NCBI GenBank assembly: GCA_036393295.1
Contig: DASWHF010000044.1
Coordinates: 1-64,000 of the forward strand
Direction of reading: 5' to 3'
Length of the DNA: 64,000 nucleotides
Source of the DNA: DASWHF01 sp036393295
GTDB taxonomy: Bacteria; Pseudomonadota; Gammaproteobacteria; Acidiferrobacterales; UBA6901
Positions 28,771-39,838 of this stretch are shown piece by piece. The translations under genes were made by a program, and so were the position numbers. Position 1 is the stretch's first letter. Every line of letters starts with the position of its first letter. A model generated the notes under the pieces. It had not been told where the DNA came from. It did not search any database and was given only the letters and a program-made list of their open reading frames with translations.

Positions 28771-29127
28771 TCAGTCGCGCTGCCCGCGCTCGACGACGAT
28801 GCCGACGTCGCTGGCGCCGCGGATCGCCCCTTTCTTGTTGACCCGCACCCGCACCCAGGGAATGCCGAACTCCTCGAGGACCAGCGCGGCGACGCGCTCG
28901 GCGAGCGTCTCGACCAGCTGGAAGCGCGACGCCTCGACGAAGGCGATCACGCGCTTGGCCACCGCCTTGTAGTTGAGCGTGTCCTCGATGCGGTCGCTGG
29001 CGGCGGCGCGCCGCACGTCGACCGCCATGTCGAGGTCGATGGTGATCGTCTGGGTGGTGTGCCGTTCCCATTCCCAGATGCCGATGATGGTGTCGACCTT
29101 GAGGTCGTGGAGGTAAACGATGTCCAT
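28771..29127 (-). CDS. folB: Dihydroneopterin aldolase
   Basis: 118 aa, normal FolB length. MDIVYLHDLKVDTIIGI with WEWERHTTQ is the conserved opening, and the substrate-binding Glu and Lys are in LVETLAERVA and VNKKGAIRG. It cleaves dihydroneopterin to the hydroxymethyl pterin used by FolK, encoded next. The start is at 29127. A polypurine repeat element lies directly upstream, between this gene and the divergent plsY. Confidence 0.95.
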   Translation of the reverse strand: MDIVYLHDLKVDTIIGIWEWERHTTQTITIDLDMAVDVRRAAASDRIEDTLNYKAVAKRVIAFVEASRFQLVETLAERVAALVLEEFGIPWVRVRVNKKGAIRGASDVGIVVERGQRD

Positions 29128-29133
29128 GGAACG

Positions 29134-29272
29134 AAAGGTACAAGAAAAAAGAGAAAAGAGGAAAGTGAAAAGAGTCAAACCCCGGGCCCTGGCTTGGGCG
29201 AACGTGTTCACCACGGTACCGCATACCTCTTTTCTCTTTCCTCTTTTTTCTTTTCTCTGCCCAATGTATCTT
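29134..29272. repeat. Family 2 polypurine/polypyrimidine hairpin repeat, copy E
   Basis: Left arm 29134-29174 starts AAAGGTACAAGAAAAAAGAG and is nearly all purine; right arm about 29226-29272 is its pyrimidine complement, ending near AATGTATCTT. The arms can form a long hairpin around a GC-rich centre. It fills the folB/plsY divergent gap. A second copy is at 51342. Confidence 0.85.
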
Positions 29273-29280
29273 TGCGCGCC

Positions 29281-29871
29281 ATGACCGCCCTCCTGCTGCC
29301 GCTGTTCGCCTACCTGCTCGGCTCCGTGTCCTCGGCGATCGTGGTCACGCGTCTGCTGGGGCTCAAGGACCCGCGCCAGGTCGGCTCCGGCAACCCCGGC
29401 GCCACCAATGTGTTGCGCTACGGCGGCAGGACGGCGGCGGTCCTGACGCTGGCCGGCGACATCCTCAAGGGTGCGGCGGCGGTCGGCATCGCGCGTGCGC
29501 TCAGCGCCGACGATACGGTGATCGCATTGTCGCTGGCGGCGGTGTTCCTCGGCCACCTGTATCCGGTATTCCACGGCTTCCAGGGCGGCAAGGGCGTGGC
29601 GACCGCCTTCGGCGGCCTGGCGGCGCTCCACCCCGGGATGGGTCCGGCGCTGGTCGCGACCTGGCTCGTGATGGCGCTCGGCTTTCGCTATTCTTCGTTG
29701 TCGGCGATCACCGCGGCGGCGCTCACGCCGGTCTACGTCGCCTGGCTGGTGCCCGGCGCGCGCTATGAGTACGTGATCGCCGCCAGCATCATGACCGTGC
29801 TGTTGCTGTGGCGGCACCGCGGCAACATCCGCAAGCTGCTGGCCGGTACGGAACCGAAGATCGGCCGCTGA
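29281..29871 (+). CDS. plsY: Glycerol-3-phosphate acyltransferase PlsY
   Basis: 196 aa with five predicted helices. The three PlsY motifs are present: GSGNPGATNVLR, GHLYPVFHGFQGGKGVAT, and the third near the C-terminus. PlsY acylates glycerol-3-phosphate using acyl-phosphate made by PlsX. Start at 29281, immediately after the repeat; no ribosome site is obvious (GCGCC precedes the ATG). It ends one base before the tsaD stop, so the two are tightly convergent. Confidence 0.93.
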   Translation: MTALLLPLFAYLLGSVSSAIVVTRLLGLKDPRQVGSGNPGATNVLRYGGRTAAVLTLAGDILKGAAAVGIARALSADDTVIALSLAAVFLGHLYPVFHGFQGGKGVATAFGGLAALHPGMGPALVATWLVMALGFRYSSLSAITAAALTPVYVAWLVPGARYEYVIAASIMTVLLLWRHRGNIRKLLAGTEPKIGR

Positions 29872-29872
29872 G

Positions 29873-30886
29873 TCAGGGCGCGCGCAGCGTGCTCATCTCC
29901 CAGCGCGGCCGCACGGCGAATCCCAGCGGCTCGGCGGCGCGCTCGCGCAGTCTGAGCCAACCCGCGTAGGCGATCATCGCGCCATTGTCGGTGCAGAACT
30001 CCGGGCGCGGGTAATACACCCGCGCGCCGCGCGCCGTGGCGCGCTCCGCGAGCCGCTCGCGCAGCAGGCGGTTGGCGCCGACGCCGCCGGCCACGACCAG
30101 CTGGCGGTGGCCGGTCTGCGTGAGGGCGCGTTCGCACTTGACGGCCAGGGTGTCGACCGCCGCCTCCTGGAAGGCGTGGGCGATGTCGGCGACGGTCTGC
30201 GCATCCAGGGCCTGCTTTTGGGCGGCGGTCAGCACCGCGGTCTTGAGGCCGGAGAAGGAGAAGTCGAGCCCCGGCCGGTCGGTCATCGGCCGCGGAAAAC
30301 GGAAGCGCCCCGGTCGGCCCCGGGCGGCAGCCGCCGCCACCGCCGGGCCGCCCGGCTGGCGGAGCCCCAGCAGCTTGGCGGTCTTGTCAAAGGCCTCGCC
30401 GACCGCGTCGTCCACCGACTCGCCGAGCGGCCGGTAGTCGCCCAGCCCCCGGATGTCGGCCAGCAGGGTATGGCCGCCGGACACCAGCAGGGCCAGGAAC
30501 GGGAATTCGGGCGGGTCCGGCTCCAGCATCGGGGCCAGCAAATGCCCTTCCATATGATGAATTCCGACTGCCGGCACCCCCCAGGCAAAGGCCAGGCTGC
30601 GCCCGACCGCGGCCCCCACCAGCAGCGCACCCGCGAGGCCCGGACCGGCCGTATAGGCGACCCCGGTGATGTCCGTCGGGCGGCAGCCGGCCTCGGCCAG
30701 CACCGCCTGGATCAGGGGCAGGAGCTTGCGGATATGGTCGCGCGACGCCAGCTCCGGGACCACCCCGCCATAGGCCGCGTGCAGCGCGGTCTGGGAATGG
30801 AGTTGGTGCGCCAGGAGGCCGCGCGCGCCGTCGTAAACGGCCACGCCGGTGTCGTCGCAGGAGGTTTCAATGCCGAGCACGCGCAT
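29873..30886 (-). CDS. tsaD: tRNA N6-adenosine threonylcarbamoyltransferase
   Basis: 337 aa from the ATG at 30886, where the family sequence [13 protein letters not shown] begins; an in-frame TTG at 30922 is rejected. Metal ligands H111 and H115 (HHMEGHL) and ASKH-fold motifs ([26 protein letters not shown]) are present. With TsaB/TsaE it makes t6A37 in ANN-decoding tRNAs. It diverges from rpsU over 119 bases, the classic head-to-head arrangement of the macromolecular-synthesis locus. No purine-rich ribosome site precedes the chosen start. Confidence 0.95.
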   Translation of the reverse strand: MRVLGIETSCDDTGVAVYDGARGLLAHQLHSQTALHAAYGGVVPELASRDHIRKLLPLIQAVLAEAGCRPTDITGVAYTAGPGLAGALLVGAAVGRSLAFAWGVPAVGIHHMEGHLLAPMLEPDPPEFPFLALLVSGGHTLLADIRGLGDYRPLGESVDDAVGEAFDKTAKLLGLRQPGGPAVAAAAARGRPGRFRFPRPMTDRPGLDFSFSGLKTAVLTAAQKQALDAQTVADIAHAFQEAAVDTLAVKCERALTQTGHRQLVVAGGVGANRLLRERLAERATARGARVYYPRPEFCTDNGAMIAYAGWLRLRERAAEPLGFAVRPRWEMSTLRAP

Positions 30887-31005
30887 AAGGGGGTGGGATC
30901 GCCAGTGACTTGGCGTGTACAAACGCCCGCGAAGTCGCTAATATTACCCGTTTACGATCCTGCTGTTTGGGCCAGATTTCAGCATCTTACCCGAGGTGAG
31001 ACGGA

Positions 31006-31221
31006 ATGCCGACTGTACGCGTCAAAGAACACGAGCCGTTCGAGGTTGCCCTGCGCCGCTTCCGGCGCTCTTGCGAGAAGGCCGGCGTATTCGCCGAGAT
31101 TCGCCGCCGCGAGTTCTACGAGAAGCCGACCACGGTGCGCAAGCGCAAGGCCGCCGCCGCCCGCAAGCGCGAGCTCAAGAAGATCGCCCGCCAGACCGCG
31201 CGCGTCACGCGCCAGTACTGA
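31006..31221 (+). CDS. rpsU: 30S ribosomal protein S21
   Basis: 71 aa, full length for S21. [20 protein letters not shown] and the Arg/Lys-rich C-terminus ([14 protein letters not shown]) are typical. The ribosome site GAGGTGAG lies 5-8 bases upstream. S21 sits near the 3' end of 16S rRNA and helps initiation. It leads the rpsU-yqeY-dnaG-rpoD series. A -10-like TAATAT lies near 30939 but no good -35 was found. Confidence 0.96.
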   Translation: MPTVRVKEHEPFEVALRRFRRSCEKAGVFAEIRRREFYEKPTTVRKRKAAAARKRELKKIARQTARVTRQY

Positions 31222-31266
31222 CACATTCCCTCTCCCGCCGCCGCGAACCCCCGTTACTTGCCCGCC

Positions 31267-31719
31267 GTGAGTCTCAAGGAGCGCATCAAAGAGGACATGA
31301 AGGCCGCGATGCGCGCCAAGGATTCGGTGCGGCTGGAGTCGATCCGCATGCTGCTGGCGGCGATCCAGCGCCGCGAGGTCGACGAGCGTATCGCGCTCGA
31401 CGACGCCCAGACGCTGGCGGTGATCGAGAAGCTCGTCAAGCAGGGCACCGAGGCCGCCGCGCAGTTCACCCAGGGCGGCCGCGCCGATCTGGCGGACAAG
31501 GAGAACGCGACCATCGCCCTGTATCGCGGCTACCTGCCGGAGCCGCTGTCCGAGGCCGAGATCGACCGGCTCATCGCCGCCGCCGTCGCCGAGTCCGGCG
31601 CCGCCTCCATCAAGGATATGGGCAAGGTGGTTGGCCTGCTCAAGGCCAGGGTGCAGGGCCGCGCCGACATGGCCCAGGTCAGCGCCAAGGTCAAGGCCGC
31701 CCTCGCCGCCAAGGCCTGA
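31267..31719 (+). CDS. yqeY: GatB/YqeY-domain protein
   Basis: 150 aa from a GTG at 31267, chosen because it gives the usual opening M-SLKERIKEDMKAAMRAKDS; a TTG at 31258 is in frame just before. The protein has the two-part YqeY fold (helical N-part, YqeY/GatB tail domain). The tail domain is shared with GatB, where it binds tRNA, but the free protein's job is not established. The place between rpsU and dnaG is conserved in many proteobacteria. A family 1 repeat follows the stop. Confidence 0.88.
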   Translation: MSLKERIKEDMKAAMRAKDSVRLESIRMLLAAIQRREVDERIALDDAQTLAVIEKLVKQGTEAAAQFTQGGRADLADKENATIALYRGYLPEPLSEAEIDRLIAAAVAESGAASIKDMGKVVGLLKARVQGRADMAQVSAKVKAALAAKA

Positions 31720-31743
31720 GTTTAGGACCCGCTAAAGTCCAAT

Positions 31744-31864
31744 TTAGCCACGGGGAGCACGGGGGTCACGGGGAAGAGCGATTGATCGTTTCCCGACAGG
31801 CCGCGGCGCTGCGGGGCCCCGAAGGGTTTTCCAGCCATGCATTTCCCCGTGCTCCCCGTGGCTA
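31744..31864. repeat. Family 1 hairpin repeat, copy C
   Basis: Left arm from 31744 (TAGCCACGGGGAGCACGGGGG), right arm to 31864 (CCCCGTGCTCCCCGTGGCTA). Arms inverted, centre about 65 bases. It lies between yqeY and dnaG on the same strand, so it could modulate read-through. Confidence 0.85.
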
Positions 31865-31922
31865 AGCGGCCTTTCCCAAACGCGCCGCTTCGCCCGAATC
31901 GGACGCCTGCTAGAATGTCTCG

Positions 31923-33710
31923 ATGGCGGGCAAGATCCCCACGGCCTTCATCGACGACCTGCTGAACCGGGTCGATATCGTCGATGTTATCGACGCGCGC
32001 GTGCCGCTGCGCAAGGCCGGCAAAGACCACAAGGCCTGTTGCCCGTTCCACGAGGAGAAGACCCCCTCGTTCACCGTGAGTCAGGACAAGCAGTTCTACC
32101 ACTGCTTCGGTTGCGGCGCCCACGGCAGCGCCATCGGCTTCCTCATGGAGTACGAGCACCTGAGTTTTCCGGAAGCGGTCGAGGAGTTGGCCGCCGCGGC
32201 CGGCCTCAAAGTGCCGCACGCGGGCCGCGATGACAGCGCGGGCCGCTCCGCGGGTGACGATACCGCCGCGCTCACCGCAGTGCTGGAGCAGGCGGATCGC
32301 TACTACCGCCGCCAACTGCGCGAGCATCCGGCAGCCGCCGAGGCCGTGGACTATCTCAAGGGCCGCGGCGTGAGCGGCGCGATCGCCGCCGAATTCGGCC
32401 TCGGTTTCGCCCCCGACGGCTGGGACAATCTGCTGCGCGCGGTCGGCATCGACGCCGACTCGCAGCAGGCCTTGGTGCGCGCCGGGCTCGCGATCAAAAA
32501 GGACCAGGGCGGTCTGTACGATCGCTTCCGCCACCGGGTGATGTTCCCGATCCACGATTACCGCGGGCGTATCCTCGGTTTCGGTGGCCGGGTATTGGGC
32601 CACGGCGAGCCGAAGTACCTGAACTCCCCGGAGACGCCGCTGTTCCACAAGGGTCGCGAGCTCTACGGCCTGTTTCAGGCGCGCCAAGCGGTTCGCGATG
32701 CCAACCGGGTGGTGGTCGTCGAGGGCTATATGGACGTGGTGGCCCTCGCCCAGTTCGGCATCCGCTATGCGGTGGCCACGCTCGGCACCGCCACCACCCG
32801 CGACCACCTGGACCGCTTGTTCCGTTTCGCGCCCGAGGTGGTGTTCTGCTTCGACGGCGACCGCGCCGGCCGCGAGGCCGCCTGGCGTGCCCTGGAGACG
32901 GCCTTGTCGACGCTCCACGACGGGCGCCAGGTGAGCTTCCTGTTCCTGCCGGAGGGCGAGGATCCCGACACCCTGGTGCGCAAGGAGGGGGAGGCGGGTT
33001 TCCGCGAGCGGCTTGCCGGCGCGCTGCCGCTGCCGGACTACTTCTTCCAGCACCTGAGCGCCCAGGTCGACCTTGGACGGCTCGACGGACGGGCACGCCT
33101 GGCCGAACTCGCGCGCCCGCTTTTGTCTAAGCTTCCCATAGGGGTATTACGCCAGCTGATGTTGGCCCGCCTCGCGGAGCTGACCCGGCTGGGGAAGGGC
33201 GATTTGAACCGATTGATCGATCTCCCGGCCTCCCAGGCCGCTCCCAGGCGGACAATGGTGCCGCGGGCGCCACAGAAGGGCGTCCCGTCCCTGGTGCGGG
33301 CGGCAGTGGCCCTGCTCCTCAGGCATCCGGAGCTTGGGCGCTATATTGATGATCCGGAAGGATTTTTTGAGCTGGACCGCCCGGGCATACCGTTGTGGGT
33401 GGAATTAAGCCGGCTGCTCAAACGTCACCCCAGTCTGCGGACTGGTTCCGTTATAGAGCACTTTAGAGATAGTGAGTACCAACAACAGATTGCCAAGCTG
33501 GCTGCCTGGGATCATCCGGTGCTGCATCAGGACGTCGAGAGCGAGTTTCAGGACCTGCTGAGCCGGTTGCGCCAGGAAGTGAACAAACAGCGCACAGAAC
33601 GACTCTACAATAAGGAACATGAGGTCGGCCTGGATGCGGCGGAAAAGGCCGAACTCCGCCGGCTGCTGGAAGAACGGCGCGAGTTGGGGCGACCTCGCTC
33701 GAGGCCTTGA
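31923..33710 (+). CDS. dnaG: DNA primase
   Basis: 595 aa, normal length. The CHC2 zinc ribbon ligands are C40, H43, C61 and C64. The RNA polymerase core follows, with Toprim motifs VVEGYMDVVAL (catalytic Glu) and FDGDRAGREAA. The C-terminal DnaB-interacting helicase domain ends at about 595. DnaG makes RNA primers at the fork. Start ATG at 31923, a few bases after AATGTCTCG; no strong ribosome site. It is co-directional with rpoD, 79 bases downstream. Confidence 0.97.
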   Translation: MAGKIPTAFIDDLLNRVDIVDVIDARVPLRKAGKDHKACCPFHEEKTPSFTVSQDKQFYHCFGCGAHGSAIGFLMEYEHLSFPEAVEELAAAAGLKVPHAGRDDSAGRSAGDDTAALTAVLEQADRYYRRQLREHPAAAEAVDYLKGRGVSGAIAAEFGLGFAPDGWDNLLRAVGIDADSQQALVRAGLAIKKDQGGLYDRFRHRVMFPIHDYRGRILGFGGRVLGHGEPKYLNSPETPLFHKGRELYGLFQARQAVRDANRVVVVEGYMDVVALAQFGIRYAVATLGTATTRDHLDRLFRFAPEVVFCFDGDRAGREAAWRALETALSTLHDGRQVSFLFLPEGEDPDTLVRKEGEAGFRERLAGALPLPDYFFQHLSAQVDLGRLDGRARLAELARPLLSKLPIGVLRQLMLARLAELTRLGKGDLNRLIDLPASQAAPRRTMVPRAPQKGVPSLVRAAVALLLRHPELGRYIDDPEGFFELDRPGIPLWVELSRLLKRHPSLRTGSVIEHFRDSEYQQQIAKLAAWDHPVLHQDVESEFQDLLSRLRQEVNKQRTERLYNKEHEVGLDAAEKAELRRLLEERRELGRPRSRP

Positions 33711-33715
33711 AATGC

Positions 33716-33742
33716 TTGGGATAAGCCCCGATTTCGTATAAA
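33716..33742 (+). promoter_or_regulatory. Possible promoter between dnaG and rpoD
   Basis: TTGGGA (33716-33721), 15-base spacer, TATAAA (33737-33742). The -10 is good but the spacer is short. In other proteobacteria rpoD has its own internal promoters here. Confidence 0.35.
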
Positions 33743-33789
33743 CTTACTAGTTACGTCTGATTTCAACCAAACCATCGGTCACGCGCGCA

Positions 33790-35646
<1,857 letters not shown>

Positions 35647-35659
35647 AATCGGCCTGCGC

Positions 35660-35736
<77 letters not shown>

Positions 35737-35744
35737 ATTGAATC

Positions 35745-35775
35745 AAGGGGTTACCTTGCGGTAACCCCTTTTTTT
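35745..35775 (+). terminator. Rho-independent terminator after the tRNA
   Basis: AAGGGGTTACC-TTGC-GGTAACCCCTT forms a perfect 11-bp stem followed by TTTTT. It closes the rpoD/tRNA transcript. Confidence 0.92.
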
Positions 35776-35887
35776 GTCAATTTCTGCCCGCCCGGGGCCG
35801 GCTGCGGCCCGCCGCCCCGTGTCCATCCCCTCCCTGGCATGTTTCTTGAAGATATTTCCAGGTACTTAGTGCGGGTGCCCATAAGAA

Positions 35888-36988
35888 ATGCCGCAGACCG
35901 TCCTTATCCTGGATGACGAATCCGACAACATCTTTCTCATGGAAGAGACCTTGCGTCGCAAGCTGCGCGACGTCGTGAGCGTCAGTTTCACCTCGCCGCG
36001 CGCCGCCCTGGCCTGGTGCGACAAGAACGAGCCGGATCTGTGTCTCATCGATTACAAGATGCCCGACATGAGCGGCATCGAGTTCATGGTACGCGCCCGC
36101 CAGAACCCCAGGTTCCACGGCGTTCCGGTGGTCATGATCACCGGGGTCACGCCGGCCGACGTCCGGCAGGTGGCGCTGGCCTCCGGGGCGACCGAGTTCC
36201 TCAGTAAGCCGATCAATCCGCCCGACCTGGTGGCGCGGGTCATGAATCTGCTGCGCCTGCGCACCACCCTGCGCAACCAGCGCCGCAACGTGACCAGCTT
36301 CGACCAGGACGTGGTCGCCGGCGTCGCGACCGCCGAGCAGGAGAAGATCATTCAGCGCCTGTGCCGCTTCAGTGAAGTGCGCGACGAGGAGACCGGCAAT
36401 CACATGCGCCGCATGGCCTTCATCTCGCAGCTCATCGCCCGCGAGCTCGGTTACGGCGAGGGGTTCTGCGACATGATCCTGCTGGCTGCGCCGATGCACG
36501 ACATCGGCAAGGTCGGCATTCCCGACCGCATCCTGCTCAAACCCGGTCGACTCGATGCCGTCGAATGGGAGATCATGAAGACACATGCCACGATCGGGTA
36601 CGAAGTGCTGAAGGACAGCGAGTCCGAGCTGCTGCGCATGGGTGCCGACATCGCCCACTCGCATCACGAGCACTTCGACGGCAGCGGCTATCCCAACCGC
36701 CGGGCCGGCGAGGACATTCCGATCGTCGGCCGCATCGTCGCGGTCGCCGACGTGTTCGACGCCCTGGTCAACAAGCGCCACTACAAAGAGGCCTGGGCCG
36801 CCGGCGACGCCTTTGCATTGCTGCGCCGCGAGAAGGGTGCGCACTTCGATCCCGAATGCGTCGACGCCATGCTGAAACGCATCGACGAGATCATGGATAT
36901 CCAGACCACCTACGCCGAGGGTGTCGAGGTCAGGGACGACGCCGTCTTCTGCGCCCTCGGCCGCCGCCCCCACGCCGCCGGGCGTTGA
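35888..36988 (+). CDS. Response regulator with HD-GYP cyclic-di-GMP phosphodiesterase output
   Basis: 366 aa. Receiver domain 1-125: acidic pair D9-D10, phosphoacceptor D55, conserved K107. HD-GYP domain 150-350: HD at H204-D205, HHEH (259-262), and GSGYP with GYP at 267-269, so all key metal and signature residues are present and the enzyme should hydrolyse c-di-GMP (or cGAMP in a minority of the family). No sensor kinase is adjacent. The start is followed by the usual MPQTVLILDDE receiver opening. Confidence 0.93.
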   Translation: MPQTVLILDDESDNIFLMEETLRRKLRDVVSVSFTSPRAALAWCDKNEPDLCLIDYKMPDMSGIEFMVRARQNPRFHGVPVVMITGVTPADVRQVALASGATEFLSKPINPPDLVARVMNLLRLRTTLRNQRRNVTSFDQDVVAGVATAEQEKIIQRLCRFSEVRDEETGNHMRRMAFISQLIARELGYGEGFCDMILLAAPMHDIGKVGIPDRILLKPGRLDAVEWEIMKTHATIGYEVLKDSESELLRMGADIAHSHHEHFDGSGYPNRRAGEDIPIVGRIVAVADVFDALVNKRHYKEAWAAGDAFALLRREKGAHFDPECVDAMLKRIDEIMDIQTTYAEGVEVRDDAVFCALGRRPHAAGR

Positions 36989-37027
36989 GCCGTTCCACGC
37001 GCATTACAACGTTTTATGGGCCGGCGC

Positions 37028-37828
37028 TCAACGCTCCGGCTCGGCGGGCGCCGCCATGCTGCGATAAGAATAGGTGTACCAGAGATACGCCAGGCGCTCG
37101 CGCAGCGCCAGGCTGGTCATGGCGAGCCCGTTGGCGGTCGGCAGGTAACCGAGCGCGCTGCGCTCCTTGCGGCCCAGCGTGCTGAAGCCGGTCGGCGCCG
37201 GGGTGACGCCGATCCCGTAGAGCTCGAAGGACCAGGCGGCGCGGCGCATGTGCCAGGCGTGGGTCACCACATGAACGTGGCGGATGCCGGCGGTCGTCAG
37301 GATATCGCGGCTGAAGCGCGCGTTCTCGATGGTGCTGTTGGACTTCGCCTCCAGCCATTTGACCTCGACGCGGAAGTCCTCGCGCAGCGCCGTTTGCATG
37401 AGCTCGGCCTCGGCGATCTCCTCGCGGAACGGCGCGCCGCCGCTTACCAGGATCGGCAGGCCGGTCCGGCGGTGCAGATGCGCCGCGTAACGCAGCCGCT
37501 CGAGCGTCAGTGGATCGACCGTGTCGGCGCGGTATTCGGGTGCGCCGGTGCGGCGGCCCGCGCCGAGCACCACGATTGCCTGCGGTGCGCTGCCGGCGGC
37601 GGCCGGTTCCTCGTCGCCGGCAGCCGCGGCGTAGTCCTGGAGCCCGCCGAGCATCTGGTGGCCGGTCATGGGCAGGCTGAAGATCACCAGCAGCCCGGTG
37701 GTGAGGGTGAACAGCAGCGCGCCGAGCCACGGCCGGGCAACGTAGGCCAGCAGGCTGACTACCGCGCACAGCACGATCAGGCCCGGCGGCGACAGGGTGA
37801 GGCCGATGATCTGGGGCCACAGCTCCAT
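37028..37828 (-). CDS. YdcF/ElyC family membrane protein (DUF218)
   Basis: 266 aa. Two N-terminal helices (about 10-27, 34-55) are followed by the DUF218 domain: IVVLGAGRR, LPILVSGGAPF, and the SNSTIENARFSRDIL motif typical of ElyC/YdcF. ElyC affects envelope biogenesis and undecaprenyl-phosphate use in E. coli; the reaction is unknown. It is the last gene of the long minus-strand envelope/lipoate series, 2 bases after lipA, so it is probably co-expressed with it. An exporter of other substrates is not excluded. Confidence 0.88.
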   Translation of the reverse strand: MELWPQIIGLTLSPPGLIVLCAVVSLLAYVARPWLGALLFTLTTGLLVIFSLPMTGHQMLGGLQDYAAAAGDEEPAAAGSAPQAIVVLGAGRRTGAPEYRADTVDPLTLERLRYAAHLHRRTGLPILVSGGAPFREEIAEAELMQTALREDFRVEVKWLEAKSNSTIENARFSRDILTTAGIRHVHVVTHAWHMRRAAWSFELYGIGVTPAPTGFSTLGRKERSALGYLPTANGLAMTSLALRERLAYLWYTYSYRSMAAPAEPER

Positions 37829-37830
37829 GG

Positions 37831-38811
37831 TCAGCCTCCGCGGGCCTGCTGTTCGGCGTGATACGAGGAGCGCACCAGCGGGCCGCTCGCGACGTTGCGA
37901 AAGCCGAGACCGGCGCCGATCGCGGCAAAGGCGTCGAACTGTTCGGGGGTGACGTAGCGCTGCACCGGCAGATGGTGGTCGCGGCTCGGCTGCAGGTACT
38001 GGCCGATGGTCAGGAGATCGCAGCCGTGCGCGCGCAGGTCGCGCATCACCGCCACGATCTCTTCGTCGCTTTCGCCCAGGCCGACCATGAGCCCGGACTT
38101 CGTCGGAACCCTTGGGTGCCGTGCCTTGAACTCGGCGAGCAGTTTCAGCGACCAGCGATAGTCGGCGCCCGGGCGCACCGCCTTGTACAGGCGCGGCACG
38201 GTCTCGAGATTGTGATTGAACACATCGGGCGGCGCCTCGCCGAGCAGCGCGAGCGCGCGCTCCATGCGGCCGCGGAAATCAGGCACCAGGATCTCGATGG
38301 AAATGCCCGGCACCTGCGCGCGGATCGCGCGGATGCAGTCGGCGAAATGGCCGGCGCCGCCGTCGCGCAGGTCGTCGCGATCGACCGAGGTGACGACCAC
38401 GAAGCGCAGCGCCATGGCGGCGATGGTGCGCGCGAGATTTCCGGGCTCCTGCGGATCGGGCGGTTGCGGGCGACCGTGGGCCACGTCGCAGAACGGGCAG
38501 CGCCGCGTGCACAGGTCGCCGAGGATCATGAAGGTCGCCGTGCCGCCGCCGAAGCACTCGCCGATGTTGGGGCAGGCGGCCTCTTCGCACACCGTGTGCA
38601 GCCGGTTTTCGCGCAGGATTGCCTTGAGCCGAGCGACCTCGGGCGTCATGGGCGAACGCGCCCGCAACCAGCGCGGCTTGGGCAGCAATTCGCCGCGTGG
38701 CGCGACCTTGATCGGGATGCGCGCGGTCTTGGCCGCGCCCTTGCCCGCGCGCGCGTCGGTCGCCACCGGCTCGATAGCAGGCTGCCTGGTGTTGGGCTTA
38801 TCGGGGATCAT
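37831..38811 (-). CDS. lipA: Lipoyl synthase
   Basis: 326 aa from the ATG at 38811; another ATG at 38832 is in frame. Auxiliary cluster cysteines C75, C80, C86 ([12 protein letters not shown]) and the radical-SAM triad C101, C105, C108 (CTRRCPFC) are present, plus the C-terminal RSSYHAE serine ligand. LipA inserts two sulfurs into octanoyl-carrier proteins. It overlaps the lipB 3' end, and with lipB and DUF493 forms the standard lipoate operon. Confidence 0.96.
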   Translation of the reverse strand: MIPDKPNTRQPAIEPVATDARAGKGAAKTARIPIKVAPRGELLPKPRWLRARSPMTPEVARLKAILRENRLHTVCEEAACPNIGECFGGGTATFMILGDLCTRRCPFCDVAHGRPQPPDPQEPGNLARTIAAMALRFVVVTSVDRDDLRDGGAGHFADCIRAIRAQVPGISIEILVPDFRGRMERALALLGEAPPDVFNHNLETVPRLYKAVRPGADYRWSLKLLAEFKARHPRVPTKSGLMVGLGESDEEIVAVMRDLRAHGCDLLTIGQYLQPSRDHHLPVQRYVTPEQFDAFAAIGAGLGFRNVASGPLVRSSYHAEQQARGG

Positions 38812-39511
38812 CGGCGCGGACGGGACCGTCATTTGGGCGGGAATTGTACCCCAGATTGTACAACAGATAAGGCAGCAGGCGGTCGGCGGCCGCCGCGGTT
38901 CCGGCCGCCACCGCCCGCCCCGGCAGCAGATCGGCCAGCTGGGTGACCGCCAGCTCCGGATAGCCGCAGGGATTGATCCGATCGAAGGGCGCAAGGTCCA
39001 TGGCCACGTTCAGCGACAGGCCGTGGTAGCAGGCGCCGCCGCGCACCCGCAGGCCGAGCTGGGCGAGCTTGCGTCCGTCCACGTAGACCCCCGGGGCGCC
39101 GGGGCGGCGCTCGCCGCGAATGCCCTCGGCCGCCAGCAGGTCCAGCACCGACTGTTCGAGCGCGGCCACCAGCGCCTTGATGCCGAGCCGGCGCCTGCGG
39201 AGGTCGATCAGCACATAGGCCACCAGCTGGCCCGGTCCGTGGTAGGTGATGTCGCCGCCGCGATCGGTCCGGATGACCGGGATCGCGGCCGGATTGACGA
39301 ATTCGCCGTGCTTGGCGTTGAGACCCAGGGTGTAGACCGGCGGGTGCTCGAGCAGCCAGATCTCGTCCGCGGTGCCGGTATCGCGCCGGGCGGTGAACGC
39401 CTGCATGTCCCGCCAGGTCTCGACATAGTTGCGCACTCCGAGCCGGCGGACCCGCGGCGTGTCGGCCGGCGCGATGCCGGACGGATCTTCGGTGAGCGGT
39501 GGTGAATTCAT
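38798..39511 (-). CDS. lipB: Octanoyl-[acyl-carrier-protein]:protein octanoyltransferase
   Basis: 237 aa from the ATG at 39511. LipB motifs: [16 protein letters not shown], the lysine of DGRKLAQLG (K148) and the nucleophile cysteine C182 in RINPCGY. It moves octanoyl from ACP to lipoyl domains for LipA. Its stop lies 13 bases inside the lipA start region, and its start lies 31 bases after the DUF493 stop, so the three are coupled. No purine-rich ribosome site is seen before the chosen ATG. Confidence 0.95.
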   Translation of the reverse strand: MNSPPLTEDPSGIAPADTPRVRRLGVRNYVETWRDMQAFTARRDTGTADEIWLLEHPPVYTLGLNAKHGEFVNPAAIPVIRTDRGGDITYHGPGQLVAYVLIDLRRRRLGIKALVAALEQSVLDLLAAEGIRGERRPGAPGVYVDGRKLAQLGLRVRGGACYHGLSLNVAMDLAPFDRINPCGYPELAVTQLADLLPGRAVAAGTAAAADRLLPYLLYNLGYNSRPNDGPVRADDPR

Positions 39512-39542
39512 GGAGAGTCCGCCCCCGGCGGCGCTGTGCGGA

Positions 39543-39833
39543 CTATAGGGCAATCAGCACCTCGGCGCACGCCGTGAGCTCGCGGTAGATGGCGTCGAGC
39601 TGGTCGCGGCTGCGGGCCGTGATGGTGAGCGTCACCGAGACGTAGTGGTCATCGCGGCTCGACCTCGCATGGGTCGCGATCAGGTCGGCCTCGGGCGTGT
39701 GGCGCGCGACAATCTGCGTGACGCGTGCGGCGAAGTCCGGCCCGGTCCGGCCCATGGCCTTGATGTCGAAGCGGCAGGGGAAGGCCAGCGAACCGCCGGC
39801 CGGGTCCGCGCCATGATCACCGCCGCCGGTCAT
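39543..39833 (-). CDS. DUF493 (YbeD-like) protein
   Basis: 96 aa from the ATG at 39833. The C-terminal ACT-like fold FPCRFDIKAMGRTGPDF...YVSVTLTITARSRDQLDAIYREL matches DUF493/YbeD. These small proteins lie upstream of lipB in many proteobacteria; their function is not known, although a regulatory role is suggested by the ACT-like fold. It lies 5 bases after the D-amino-acid aminotransferase. The first 15 residues are Gly/Asp-rich and may not be conserved. Confidence 0.88.
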   Translation of the reverse strand: MTGGGDHGADPAGGSLAFPCRFDIKAMGRTGPDFAARVTQIVARHTPEADLIATHARSSRDDHYVSVTLTITARSRDQLDAIYRELTACAEVLIAL

Positions 39834-39838
39834 GGCGC

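Noticed and set aside
35835..35850. Sigma54-like sequence before the HD-GYP gene (TGGCATG-N4-TTGAA)
   Set aside because: The -12 GC pair is GA, which sigma54 rarely tolerates; the rest of the match is not enough.
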